Below are positions 44,521 to 56,973 of a DNA stretch of 64,000 bases, piece by piece. How positions within the stretch are numbered: position 1 is the first letter of the stretch; the number at the start of each line of letters is the position of its first letter. Where the stretch lies: assembly GCA_021234155.1 (NCBI GenBank), contig JAJEKV010000047.1, positions 6,225,071 through 6,289,070 on the forward strand, written 5' to 3'. This DNA is from Isoetes taiwanensis. Its lineage: Eukaryota; Streptophyta; Lycopodiopsida; Isoetales; Isoetaceae. The notes beneath the pieces were generated by a model. The model was not told where the DNA came from. It saw nothing but the letters and a program-made list of their open reading frames with translations, and searched no databases. A program made the position numbers and the translations under genes.

Positions 44521-45166
44521 AGCAGTCAGGAACACCGGTTCAGGGTCTCAAGGCCAAGGCCGGCAGCACCAGTGGCAACCCAGGAACTTGTTCGGCCGGG
44601 AACACGACGACAAACAAGACATGATAGTTGAAACATTAAATGCAAGGTTGGCTCAGATGAGGAATCAGATACAGTAGTTACTACAGTGGGCAACACCATT
44701 AATGCATGCCCAAGCATATGGACCTCCACCACCACCTCCACCACCTCTGGGAGGTATTGACGAAGCTCCCCAGCCAGAAAAGGAAGAAAACCAGGTTACC
44801 GAGAAGGATAGGAAGTGGAAAAGAAGAGGCAGGAGGAGTCCACCCCCTTCCAGCTCTAGCAGATCAGAGACCTCAGACAGTGGATCCGGCAGTAGCTCTG
44901 AGAGTACATCGCAGGGCAAAAACAAGAACAGAAAAACAGATGACTACCGAAAGAAGGTAGACAGTGCAATGAGCAACATCTGAAAGACAAGAAAGCTAGG
45001 ACAGTTCTCGGGTAAAGACAGGTCAGGTATGGAGGCTGAAGCATGGCTTGATGAAATGGAAGAATTTGGAAAGTCTTATGGAATGAAGAATAAGGATATA
45101 GGTAAGGTGGCAATAGCAAACTTGATAGGGCCGGGCAGAATATGGTGGAAGGGTTACGCAAAGTAA
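44521..45166 (+). pseudogene. E+ gag (N-terminal and capsid region), copy 1
   Basis: A single frame holds a Pro-rich part (AYGPPPPPPPLGG), a charged linker, then MEAEAWLDEMEEFGKSYG and GPGRIWWKGYAK, typical of the Ty3/gypsy capsid. It carries in-frame stops near 44676 (CAG-TAG context), 44983 and 45164, all shared with copy 2. Confidence 0.75.
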
Positions 45167-45296
45167 AATAGGTTGAGAAGAAACAACTACAGGTTTAGGA
45201 CATATGTCCCTAGATCCCACACACAAGCAGACAAATACAGCAGTTCTATAGGTTGGACCATGGTAATCTGTCCGTGGCTAAGTATACAGAGGAGAC

Positions 45297-47112
45297 ATGA
45301 GGTTGAGATTGAATGTTCCAAGAATAACAGAAAGGCAAGCAGTAGATGGGTATATTGACGGCCTCAATAGCAACATCAAAAGGCTAGTAAGGGCAATCAA
45401 CCCGAGAACAGTTGGGGAAGCAGAAGATAAAGCTCTCAGCTTAGAAGAGGCACCAGTGACCCCAGCACAGAAACAACTTCTATACAAAGGAAAGACAGCA
45501 GGGCAATATCAGACTAGGCAGGCGGCCTTTACGCCAGCAGGAGGCCACTACCAAGGAAAAGCTCAAGGGAAGTCTTTTGGAGACCGCAAGCTACAGGAAG
45601 GATCAGGGGGCAAGTCAGTTAGATTTCTCCGAGAGAGCATCCCAAAAGAGAAAAGACAGGAATGCATAGAGAAGAAATTGTATTTCCGGTGCTTCCAGCC
45701 AGGGCGCCGAACGCACAATTGCCCTTTCGTCATGCAGGCGGCACTAGCGGAACTTGCCAATTGGGAATCACCAGCCGAGGGAGATGAAGAAGAAGGCAAC
45801 CAACAGGAACTCCAAGACTTCATAGAAGGTAAGTATAGAATTTGTGCAGCCATTGAGTCAGGGGAGGTTAAGAATCAGTCTACAATCATCTCGACGGAAG
45901 GAATTATAGATAGCAAGCCATATATAGTCTTGATAGACACAGGTAGTTCCCACAACTTTGCCTCTCCAAGGCTTGCTGCTCTCATGAAGAATAAGATCTT
46001 GAAGTCCAAGCCAAGGCCAGTCAGCATGGCAAGCGGCGTTATTCGCCATACTAAGGGGAGGAGAATCAGTTTCGACATAGACCTTAGTGGAAGCAAGTGG
46101 CCCATGGGGGCAGAAGTAATGGACATTGGGAAATATGACCTCATAGTAGGAATGGAATTCCTCAGGCCAGCAAAAGCTATGATAGATTGCGACCGCAACG
46201 AGATCTCTATGACGGCACCGGACGGCAATCGATACATAGTAAAAGGTAACAAGGTAACTTCAGCTATGCAATGCATCTCTATGAAGCAGTTGAGGAAAAA
46301 CATAATAAGAAATAGGGTGGATTACATCTTGAGGCTAAGGGCAGTTGACCCAAGTAAAGCAAAGCGAAGTGAACCAAGCGAAAATCAGTTGCCTAGGCCA
46401 ATAGCAAGGTTCATTAAGGAGTTTCAGGATGTATTCACGGATGAAATCCGTCAGCTACCACCTTATAGGGATGTAGAGTGTGAAATCACACTAGCTCCAG
46501 ATGCTAAGCCTACCAGCAAGGCACCCTATAGGATGAGAACTCCAGAGCTGGTAGAGCTCAAGAAACAGTTACAAGAACTGCTCGAGCTTGGGTTCATAAG
46601 AGCAAGCGTGTCTCCTTTTGGAGCACCCATCCTTTTCGTCAAGAAGAAAGACGGAAGTCTAAGGATGTGCATTGATTAGCGTCAGCTTAATAAGCAAACG
46701 ATAAAGAATAAATATACTCTGCCAAGGACGGATGACTTGATGGACCAGCTCCAAGGAGCAAAAGTCTTCTCCAAAATTGACCTGAGGTCGGGCTATCATC
46801 AGATAAGGATCAAGGAAGAAGACATCCACAAAACTGCCTTCAGAACGCGGTATGGGTACTATGAGTTCACGGTAATGCCTTTCGGCTTATCGAACGCCCC
46901 AGCAACCTTCATGCGCTTGATGAATGATATCTTCAGAGAATTCTTAGATGAATTTGTCATCGTATTTTTTGATGACATCCTAGTCTACAGCAAGACCATG
47001 GAAGAGCATTGTCAGCACCTGAGAAGAGTTTTGGAGAAGCTAAGGGCATCGATTGTACGGTAATCTTTCCAAGTGCCACTTCGCAACAGGCTGAGTGGAG
47101 TATTTGGGTCAC
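45297..47112 (+). pseudogene. E+ gag end, protease and reverse transcriptase, copy 1 (chromovirus type)
   Basis: The order is a damaged zinc knuckle (YFRCFQPGRRTHNC: first Cys and the His lost), protease (VLIDTGSSHNFAS), then RT ([61 protein letters not shown]). The tyrosine after RMCID is a TAG (46677-46679), shared with copy 2. A frameshift follows near 47050, and the gene is cut at VEYLGH by the duplication junction, so RNase H and integrase are absent here. Confidence 0.85.
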
Positions 47113-47117
47113 TGCCA

Positions 47118-47333
47118 ATGAACTGTCAGGAATGGATCACTTGCAAGATGAACTGTCTGGATCTCTGGAAATGCCACAACCGTGGCATCCCTATGGATGG
47201 CTGGTGCAGTGGGATGGCTGAGCATCCCGACCCTCTGACTAACCCCATGGAAGTGGTGGTTCATCTGCGCTGGGATCCGGAGCAGAACTACTACCACATC
47301 CTCCGCATCACCTCTGCTCCCAACCCGGAGTAG
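47118..47333 (+). CDS. Small antisense ORF of the Athila-like element (copy B)
   Basis: A continuous 71-codon frame (MNCQEWITCKMNC ... ILRITSAPNPE) runs antisense to pol. It lacks the TATA box and first 9 codons of copy A because the duplication starts inside it. Unknown function. Confidence 0.45.
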   Translation: MNCQEWITCKMNCLDLWKCHNRGIPMDGWCSGMAEHPDPLTNPMEVVVHLRWDPEQNYYHILRITSAPNPE

Positions 47334-47445
47334 AGGGGTTTTTAACTTAGGATTTTGTATATCAATAGAGCTCTGCTCATAGCGGTAGATAGTGAGCAAG
47401 GTTCACATTTTGTAATTTGCCTCTAGTAATATAAGTATGCCTCGT

Positions 47446-50400
47446 TTAGTCACTATCTGTTGTGTCAGAACTCTGTGGTGCATATTTTGTAGAACTGTCT
47501 GTAACTTCTGTATGAAATTGTTTAAGGCGAAAGCCATTAACCAGAGTAGGTAATGGAGTGCCATCTAACTCAGCTAGCTTGAAAACACTGGGTTGAACAA
47601 CTTGAATAATTTGATAAGGACCAAGCCATCTGAACTTTAACTTGCCCGGAAAATTTTTTGTAACGAGAATCATAAAGAAGAACCAAATCACCTTCTTTGA
47701 ATGTTTTTGTCTTAAGACGTTTGTCATGCAACGATTTCTGCAACTGTTGTCCATGAAGAACACGAATGTAAGCATCTCGCCGAAGTTCATCCAACTGTTC
47801 CAATTGATAAACCCGTTCCTTGAGTGCAGCAGGTGGATTACGTGCTGTAGCAAGTTGGAAACAGAGAGTCGGAGCTTCTTGACCATAGACCAATTTGAAA
47901 GGAGTGTGGCCAGTAGCGATTTTGAAAGTGGTGTTGTAAGCCCAAAGAACAGTAGGCAACTTGTCTTGCCAATCAGTACGAGAAGCGTCACAAATTTTCT
48001 TGAGAACAGTGATCAGTGTTTTGTTGGTACTTTCAGCCAAACCATTGCCTTGAGGATAGTAAGGTGTACTCTTCCGGTGCTGGATGTGAAGATAATCCGT
48101 CAGCGCCTTGATGGTATGATTTACAAAATGCACGCCACGATCACTAACAAGTTCCGTGGGGCAACCAAAACGCGTGATGATGTGTGTGTAGAGAACCTTG
48201 GCTGTGCTGGCAGCAGTGTTGTCTGGAAGTGCACAAGCTTCCGCCCATTTGGTAGCATAATCTGTGATGACCAGAATGTAGCGGGCACGGGTGTGCCGCG
48301 CCGGTGGGTCCATGGGCCCCACAAAGTCCATTCCCCATTTGCTGAAGGGAAGTGGCATGGCGACCGGCGTCAATGGAAGAGCGTCACGGGCCGTGGGCTT
48401 TCCCACACGCTGACAGACGTCACACGTGCGAGCAAAAGCGTGGGCATCTTTGAAGAGCGTGGGTCAGAAATAGCCTGCCAGAAGAATTTTGCGTGCCGTG
48501 GCATCACCACTAAAATGACCACCACCAAGCCCGTCATGGGCTTGTCGAACAATATCAGGCACCTCATGGGGGAGGACACAGCGACGGAGGACCATGTCTT
48601 TACCGCGTTTGTACAGATGGCCTGCGACCATGGTGTAGTCACGGACCTCTCGGAGAAACTGACGACGGCGTGAGCGAAGCTTATCTGGAGAGAGCGTCGG
48701 ATCGTCTGGAGGAAGAGCACCCGTGAGAAGATATTGCTGAAAGTTGTGAAACCAATTGGGCGTGGCCATGACCAGGAACAATTGAGCGTCTGGAAAGGCA
48801 TCAGAAACACCCGTGGAGGGATCATCCGTGTGGATGCGTGAAAGATAATCAGGCACGACATGAGACTTGCCTGCCTTATGCACAATTTTGAAGGGAGCAA
48901 ATTCTTGCAGAAGAAGGACCCAACGAGCAATTCTACCCGTGGGCGTAGCTTTGTTGATTAAATAAAGAAGAGCTTGATGATCAACAAAGAACTTGATCTG
49001 GCTGCCCAACAAATAATGTCGGAAACGTTGGACACAGAAAACTAAATCCAAAGCTTCTCGTTCCGTGGCAGAGTAGTTGCGCTCAGCAGGATTGAGTTTC
49101 CGGCTGGCGTAGCGGATCGGTTTATCCGTGTGTTCATCATAGGCCTGAGAAAGAACGGCACCAATGGCAAAAGCAGAGACATCAACATGAACATGGAAGG
49201 GCTTGTCCCATTGAGGAGGAACAAGTACCGGGCCGAGTAAATGCTGACTTCAACCACGGCGGCTTCCGCTTGGGGATTCCAAGCCCAAGTGGATTCATCA
49301 CCCGTGAGTTTGTGAATGGGATCAGCTATAGCTGCAAGTCCAGGAATGAAGGTGGAATAGTAATTAACCTTACCCAGGAAAGAGCGTGTCTCTTTGATAT
49401 TAGATGGTGCTTGAGCCTTCAGTACACAACTGATTTTTGCGGGATCCATGGTGATGCCTTCTTTACTGACCACATGACCCAACAGCACGCCTGAGGTGAC
49501 GCAAAAAGTGCACTTCTCAGGATTGAGAATAATGCCAGATTCATCACATTTTTGAAAGACTAGCTCCAACTTTTCCAAGTGATCATCCATGGAGCTGTAG
49601 GCGGAAAAATCATCTTGAAAGATCTGAAGAAAAGGTTTATCCTTCATAAAGTCGTGAAAGACGGAGAGCATGATGCACTGAAAGGTTGAAGGAGAATTTG
49701 ATAAACCGAAAGGGACCACCTTGTAGGCAAAAGTGCCCCACGGGGTGGTGAAGGTAGTTTTGAGTTGATCGTCCTTTTTAATAGAAATTTGATTGTATCC
49801 AGAGAAACCATCCATGAAAGAGTACATCTCATGACCAGCAACTTCTTCAAGAACCTGGTCAGTGAAGGGGAGCGGAAAGTGATCACGCTCCGTAGCATGA
49901 TTGAGTTTTCTGTAGTCCACGCAAACGCGGATCTTACCATTGTGTTTGAGAGCAATGACGATGGGGCTCACCCATTCAGAGTGTTTAACCTCATAAATCA
50001 GGCCAGAAGCTAAGAGTTTGTCAATTTTGGCCTTGACGCGGTCACGGTAATTTGGGTTGAGCCTGTACTGTCGTTGCTAGATTGGGCGTGCTTCAGGTTT
50101 GGTAGGAATGGTGAGTTCCCCCAATTCTTTTTTAATACCTCGAAGGTCTTTGTAGCTCCAAGCAAAAATATGTTTGAACTTCTTGAACAGCGTCACAGCA
50201 CGTGCTTTATAGGTGGAAGGAAGAATAGCAGCTAAGCGGACCGGTTGATTGTTACCAATGTCCACTATTTCCACCTCTGGAGTTTGAATATGAGGAACAA
50301 CCTCCGTGTCCTGAACCTGATGAGCAAGAGGTTGAAGCATGACAGGCGGAGCAGCATTTTGTGTAGTGAAGAAAAGAGGCTGCTGAGTGTCATCAAGCAA

Positions 50401-51774
50401 GGGTTGCTGCATGACGGCATGTACATCTACAGTCTCCGAAGAAGTGATGGTGTCTGAAAAATGATCAAGACGTTGAATGCGATTACAGGAGGCCAGGTAA
50501 GGGTCCAAGAGAGCGGCCACAGCCTGGTCCTGATCCAGTGTCATCTCACCCCAAGGATCAGCATACTCAGGGTAGGATGAGAGAGGCAGATTTGCTGGAG
50601 GAGCTTGAACATGATAAATGTTTTGTGCTTCTTCAGAGTCAGTGTCAGAGATGGAAGGTTCAGCATTCTCGACAGAGATCAACTTGCCAGTTTCTAGATC
50701 CATTGTGGCATTGAGATGTCCATCAGTGATAACAAGTTGGAAGGTTCAGCATTCTCGACAGAGATCAACTTGCCAGTTTCTAGATCCATTGTGGCATTGA
50801 GATGTCCATCAGTGATAACAAGTTGGTGATTATGAAATGCAGGATCTTCTCCAGCTTTCCAAACCCCGAATTCCAAGGGGAATTTGAGATCACCAATGCT
50901 GATATGGAGAAGAGGAGTGACACCTTGGGGACGCGTGATATGGCCATTGGCCAACTTGATGTCATAGGGGGCACGGTATAATTGTTTGATGCTCAATTGC
51001 TTCCTGAGCTTATCAGTAATAAGATTGACAGCACTACCACCATCAATTTGAACATGATTGATATGCTGATTGCCCACCGTGGCATGCACCGTGGGTGTTG
51101 AGGTGGCAACAGCTCCAACCAGAACCGTGGGAAGAGGTAACTGATCTTTGAGAGCCGGACAGAGTTTCAAAATGGTGGCCAGGCTCAAAGGAATCTTGAT
51201 CTTGGCAAGTTCTTCCTGAAGTTCCAAAGGGACATGAGAAAAGAGGTCCGCAGGATCGAGTGGAGCTGGAGTCTGGGGTAAAGAAGCAGAGACTTCTTTG
51301 AGAAGCTCGACCTCAGCAGCAATATTTGGATATGGCTGAGAGCGTGCGCTGGTGGATGATGACGGCGCTGCTTGACACTGCTGAGCTCTAGTGGTGGCAT
51401 GAACATTTGCTAGTGTGCGACCTTCCGCAGCCTGCATGAGTTTCAGAATACTTTGTCTCACTTTAGGCATGACGTGAGGCATGAGTTTGTCAAGATCAGG
51501 TGCGAAATGAACTTTTTTATCATCTTCATGAGGGACGGTTTCCACAGCAAAAGCAGGTTGCGTGTCGTGAGGAATGATGGTCAAAGGGCGTGAAGCCCGT
51601 GTGTGACGTGAGACGAGACCAACCCAGTTGGACTGCTGGACCGGAGGGTTCAGTGCCTGATAAATTTCCTCTTGAGCTTGTTGATCCATAGGATTGGAGG
51701 TAGAGGCTGCTTGCTGAGGTCGCTGTTGTTGAGGCGGCCGAGGGGGCTTCCTCAAAACAGGACGAGGGCCTTGT
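47446..51774 (-). pseudogene. Athila-like pol (protease, RT, RNase H, integrase), copy B
   Basis: Protease IDGGSAVNLI lies near 51030. RT occupies about 49971-49060 (RVCVDYRKLNHATERDHF, DGFSGYNQI, VPFGLSNSPSTF, and FQDDFSAYS in the YxDD position). RNase H is near 49000-48850 (FFVDHQALLYLI, HVVPDYLSR). The integrase has its zinc-binding part near 48500 and the DDE core in WGMDFVGP, ELVSDRGVHF and YYPQGNGLAEST (48340-48030), ending SSDTTDSD. It is better preserved than copy A, with a few frame breaks (near 47650, 48400, 49050, 49230, 50080 and 50700). Confidence 0.9.
50650..50830. repeat. ~110-bp tandem duplication in pol
   Basis: 'ggaaggttcagcattctcgacagagatcaac...gtccatcagtgataacaagttgg' occurs at about 50654-50740 and again from 50740. 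A matching duplication is in copy A near 38666-38845, so it predates the segmental duplication. Confidence 0.85.
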
Positions 51775-53259
51775 TTACCGTTGGCCACCCATAGTTGATA
51801 AGCCGTGAGTCGTACTGAAGCTGGTTGATTGGACACCTGGAAGTTGGACTTGAACTTGAGGAAGTTGAGGACACGCCGTGGTGGTGTGACCCCATTCATG
51901 ACAATGATAACATTGAGCCTTGGAAGGATCAAAGGGAGGACGGTTGCCTTGTCCCTGTGGCGGCTGAGATTGCGATTCTTGCGTTTGTTGAGTTTGATAT
52001 TGCTGAGGCGGATATGACTGTTGTTGTTGAGGCGTGGTCTGGACTTGAAAAACCAGTTTGTTCCTGAAGGGTGTAGGATGAGAACGAGTGCATTCTTCCG
52101 TGGCGTGATTGCACATGTTGCAGCGTTTACAATGAGGAGGTCCATTGGAGGAGTTGCATTCATTTGCCAAGTGGCCTTGATATTTGCAAATATGACACCA
52201 GATCTGTGAACGTTGTGGATTTGGTTCTTTGGGCTGGGGATGAAATTACGTGGAACCATGACAGGGGGCATGAAAGGGAGTTCCGTGAGAGCAATACCTC
52301 GAGAAGAAACATTGACCGAGTGATTGACCAATTCAATGGCCTGCTCCAGAGACTTTGGACGCAGGTATTCTGTCATGAGTCGACTGGTAGGAGGAAGACC
52401 TTGCAGAAACCAGACGAGGATCTGGCTTTGCGTGGGGTACTCCTGGAGTTTACTGACGAGGATGTGAAGACGATCCGCAAAGTCCCTGGCTGACTCCGTG
52501 GGCTCTTGCTGAAGGTCATTGAGTTGCTTGAGAAGAAGTTGATCATCATCGGTGGTGCCATAATAAGAAAGGAAGGCTGTTTTCATTTCATGCCAACTTT
52601 GTTTCCAGTGGCTTTTGTTGGCCATTAACCACTGATGAGGGGCGCCTCTGAGCGTGGTCGAAAAGATATGAAATTTGAGTTGTGGCTGCGCATGACCATT
52701 CAGAATGACCAAGGCCTCGAATTCCTCCATGTGGGCTTGAGCACTCTGATCCAGAGGTTTGCCTTTAGTGTTGCCAAAAGTTGGATAAGTCAGCTTCAAA
52801 TTATGAGTGGGAGATGAAGGCGGAACTTGCGCATAGACTGGTGGATTCGGTGGAGGATATGCAGAAGCATAGAGAGGTGGAACAGGCGGAGGCTGAGAGC
52901 CTGGGGGTGGAATGGAAAAAATCTGTGGTCCAGAGAAAGCAGCATCTGGTGGGGGAGGACCTTGAGAACCTTCCTCATTAAGCTTGAGATCAGTGAGTTG
53001 GTACACAGGAAGAGCATGCTGAAAGGATGGTGAATGCGGAAACTCATGAATGTGGGAAGGGCCAAAGGACACTTGATGATAGCCCATCCCAGCAGGAGGT
53101 GAAGAAGGTTGTGATGGCAGAGGGGTGTGGCCTGAAGGGATATTGATATAGGTGCTGTCAGGAGTCTGGAAATAGTGAGGCGTGGGCTGAACAGGGGTAT
53201 GCTGGGGGGAGTGACACAAGGCCCCCAAAAATGAACTGCCATATAAAAACAACATCAGT

Positions 53260-54931
53260 TCATCTAAAAACCATGATAGATGTGGTTTTTGATACAGTAA
53301 TTTATTTAACAGAACAAAACCACATCCTATAGTGATTTGCCAAAACTCATAGTGGCTTACAATATGGTTATTAATGCTAGTTCTAATGATATAGTGGTTC
53401 GCTAAAACTGGTTATAGCTTTATGAGATGGTTCCAATACAAGCCTTGTGTACCATAGTGGTTTATTAGAACTATTACCAATTCATTAAAATATAGTAATG
53501 ATTTGTACCCCTAAATGGATAATAATGGCATGATTTGAAGATAAATTCACAATGATCAAGAACCATGGATAATATCACTTTTTTTATCTATTGCTTCATG
53601 TATAAGCATTGAACATTATTTAAGCCATGGTGGAATAGATGATATAACGAACATTGCCACTTTGTCAAAACCATTGCACCTTATAATGTGAGCCAACATT
53701 GATCCTTGCTTTCAAATCCCTTTGATATATCCGATGGGCATTTGGAAATGTATCTTATATATGCTCTTTTGCTTCCTCTTTTCTATGTATCTATCTCTTT
53801 CATAATACAGCGACACCGATAATGCAAGTTTATGCGATGTAATAGTTGGGTTTTGGAAAGGTTTTCTCTATGGTCAATGTAGAAATAACCTCATATGTCT
53901 ACGTTCATATGGATCAATAGCTTCATATGCTTTCCACAGATGTACAAACATAGGTGATAATACTTAGGTGGTAATACTCGTAACTGATCTCCTTCTACGA
54001 AAATCTATGTGTTTACACATCCTTTATGAAATGGGGTTGCAAGAACAACCACATAGTTTATATCAATTAATGTGATTAAATGTATTCAGATTGGACTACC
54101 ATAGCCACATACAAACATCTTTTTATCTTAACCATTTTATCCACCACTTATTTTGGCCCTGCCTTCAATTCTCTGCCTCTTAACTTGGACCTTCGTTTTA
54201 CTCTTTCATTATCTTTGTTTAGTTGTTAGTCCATTGGGCTAGCATATATGAGGTCTTGTGTTCCAAGTCATTAGGGACATCGAGGGACTGCCATATATTC
54301 TTAAAAGTTATTATTTATCTGTATATTTATGCAGTAACTTAAATATTGGCCCATTCAAATATTTTGACCATTGTCCCAACAATATCTAACTATGGATCAA
54401 CATTATGCCCAATATTGGCTACATGGCATTCTCTAGACGAAGAGGAAGAAGAGGGCCAACAACTTGGCTTGGGAGCACCTTAAATATTGAACGCCATCAT
54501 GTTTAAATCACAAGCATATCATGGTATATCCATGTCTTTGACATGTTAAAGCCACATAAAAAAAAAAAAAAACTATGTTTTGTGGACTTTTTGCGGAATT
54601 GTTGCGGTTTAAGGCTAGTTTAAACACTATAGTGTCTGATATTAACAGAAATGGCACAGAAATGGCACTGCTTGGACCATTTATATGGCAAATGGTTGCC
54701 TCAAGAAGAAAAATGGTCTAATAAAATAATAGCATGGCAAGGCGATTTCCAATTAATAAAATAAACCATTTGCATTAAATATTCCGTGATTTTTCAAAGA
54801 ATTCGCAGCCAAAGGCGGCCATTAGGGTTAGGGCCACGCTAGGAATGCAGATTTTGGATCGATAGGGCAGAACAAGAGGGCGGCTATGGATTGTTAGGTT
54901 CGGAGTAGACTATGGATTTTTATCCAGAGTA
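53260..54931. other. Left interior of the 5.2-kb transposon; no gene seen
   Basis: Subterminal repeats give way to AT-rich sequence. The last ~150 bp before 54932 look like a 5' UTR of the LEA gene (G-rich, 'gcggccattagggttagggcc'). Confidence 0.5.
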
Positions 54932-56633
54932 ATGCAGAGTCAATGTGAAGGGCAGCAAATTTTTGGCAAACAAGGTAAGGCAGTTCCTGGATCCCCTAGA
55001 ACTCGCCATTCTGGCACTCATCATATTTTACATTCCATATGTGCGGCTACATGTTAAGATGGGGTCATATATCGTATCTCATCTAGATTATTCCGGCCTG
55101 CTACTTTGAAGCAAACTCTGCCTCATCGGGATGAATAGGTTGGACACCGTAGTGTATGGTATGTTCTAAAAGTTTTCTTATTGATCAGAATAATAAGCTG
55201 TGTTGATAGTTTATTGTTCATTGTTCTTTACCACATGCGGTATTAGGAAGTCTAGCTATAATGTTGATAACACAAGCAGTCTTTCTCATAGGCGCTAAGT
55301 TAAGGAGCTGTCTGTATGGGCAAATAGGTTTCTATTGCTAGGATGAATCACATCACCTGTAAAATTGCTTCATCTTCTCCTGATTTAAGCTAAACATGCT
55401 TGGGCGTTGACTAGAATGGGAAAGGTGTAAATATAATCAAAAGTTCTTGACAGTTTGCTGATTAATAATGTAGATCTTGTTGTGCAGTTCCTTCTTTCAT
55501 CGTCAATGAATACAAATGTATGACTATGGCATATTGCAAGCCTTCTTACATAATACTTATAGTAAGCATGGAGAGAAAGTTCTAAAAATAGCATAATTTA
55601 CTGTCTTTATTTTGATGCATGTGTCCAGTTCTTCGTTGAGAAACATTTTCTGAATGGTGTGCCATGCAATGGATGGAAATGTTCGCATTTGGAGTATCAT
55701 AAATAAGCTGGTCATTCAGGACAGACTTGGGAGAAAACACGGGATAAGGCTGCCGAAACCAAGGATTCTGCTCTGGAATCCGCTTCAAGGGCTAAGGATT
55801 CGGCTGTCGAATCCGCTTCCCGAGCAAAGGATGCTGCATTGGATTCTGCTGCTAGAGCAAAGGATGCTGCATTGAATAATGCTGCTAGAGCAAAAGATAC
55901 TGCATTGGATTCTGCTACTAAGGCAAAGGATTCTGTTGCCGATGTTTCTGTAAGAGCGAATGATTCTGCTGCTGATTCTGCTTACAGAGCTAAGGATGCC
56001 ACTGTTGAGAAAACACAACAGGCCAGGGATATTGCACAGGTAATTTTCCTTTTGTTGGTTAGATGCATTTCTCATTTCCAAGGTATTCCAACGTTGAATT
56101 TTTAAGGAATTCAACTTTGAATTTTGCATTTTTCTATTAAGTGTTGGGACGATTAGTTATGCACTACGGAATCGGACAATTAGTTTGCACTGCCAGATTT
56201 TGTTAGTACATATCCCATGCTTTACAATCGTCGTTGTTAATTTTTCAATATCAAACATTGCAGACGAGGATTGCATTTCTCAATGTTAAGGACCATTTGT
56301 ATTGGGTTGTTCAGTTATATATAACTAAGCAGCATTCATTGTAATGGATATGCATAGTAGCATATTGTTAACTTATGGGTTTGACTATTCCATTATGTAT
56401 TGGGTTTGTAAAGAGGAGCATTGCATTTATTCTCTTAGTTGGTAATTTATAAAGTTTATATGTTTTAACAATTGTAGGAGAAGGCTGCATCTACCAAGGA
56501 GCAATTGCAGCAATTAGGTGGAAATGTACAGGAACAGGTGGGCAAAGCAAGTGGAGCACTTCAGGAAAGAGCTATGTGGGTCAAGGGAAGGGCACAAGAG
56601 ACAGCAGAGAGAACTTTGAACAAAATGGAGTAG
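54932..56633 (+). CDS. LEA (late embryogenesis abundant) group-3-like protein, three exons
   Basis: Exons are 54932-54974, 55720-56039 and 56478-56633. Introns start GTAAGG and GTAATT and end TTCAG and TGTAG, and the phases match (43 nt, then 320 nt, then 156 nt). The predicted 172-residue protein starts MQSQCEGQQIFGKQG. It has at least eight 11-mer-like repeats (AKDSALESASR, AKDSAVESASR, AKDAALDSAAR and so on) and ends RAQETAERTLNKME. Alanine, lysine and acid-rich 11-mers are the hallmark of LEA_4/group 3 proteins, which are disordered when wet and helical on drying, protecting membranes and enzymes. The frame is intact. A further LEA-like exon follows at 56865-56973, so an alternative 3' end is possible. 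Confidence 0.8.
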
Positions 56634-56864
56634 TAGGTATCAGTATGTTGTGAATACGTTTGGTGGGTTGTCTTAAACATGGTATCGTTCTTAGATAATT
56701 GAGATAGTTTAGGCATAAAAAAACGGCAAAAAAACGGTTGTAGATTGCTATACATTCTTGGTCATCTTGTGGATTTGAGCGGCCCCGTCATCTTTTAAGA
56801 TGATTGAATTTTGTCTCTCAGACATTGTGTGGTTTTGGTACTAAGATCACTAAAATTGACACAG

Positions 56865-56973
56865 ATACGAGCAAGGGAAGGATAAAGCAGACCAGGCTAT
56901 AACTGGTGCCCGAGAGAGAGTCTCAGAAGGTTTGCAAACTGCAAAATATACCACGGAATCTGCAAGGACTTAG
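56865..56973 (+). CDS. Additional LEA-like exon downstream
   Basis: After acceptor ACAG, one frame reads EQGKDKADQAITGARERVSE and ends ESART with TAG at 56971. The composition matches the LEA repeats. It may be the true last exon of another splice form; the exon before it already ends in TAG followed by GTATCA. Confidence 0.5.

Larger units (their letters stand above)
35130..47112. repeat. Tandem segmental duplication, unit 1 (~12 kb)
   Basis: 35130 onward matches 47113 onward through Athila pol, gag and 5' LTR and into E+ ORF2, gag and RT. At 47112 the E+ RT (..VEYLGH) joins directly to Athila 3' sequence (tgccaatgaactg), which is the duplication junction. Unit 2 is longer by the 5.2-kb transposon. 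Confidence 0.93.

Noticed and set aside
50694-53255. A continuous 853-codon minus-strand frame as one protein
   Set aside because: It begins inside the CACTA-like transposon, follows gag to about 52240 and then reads the pol frame after a frame break, skipping the gag frame with the zinc knuckles. It is not a natural single product.
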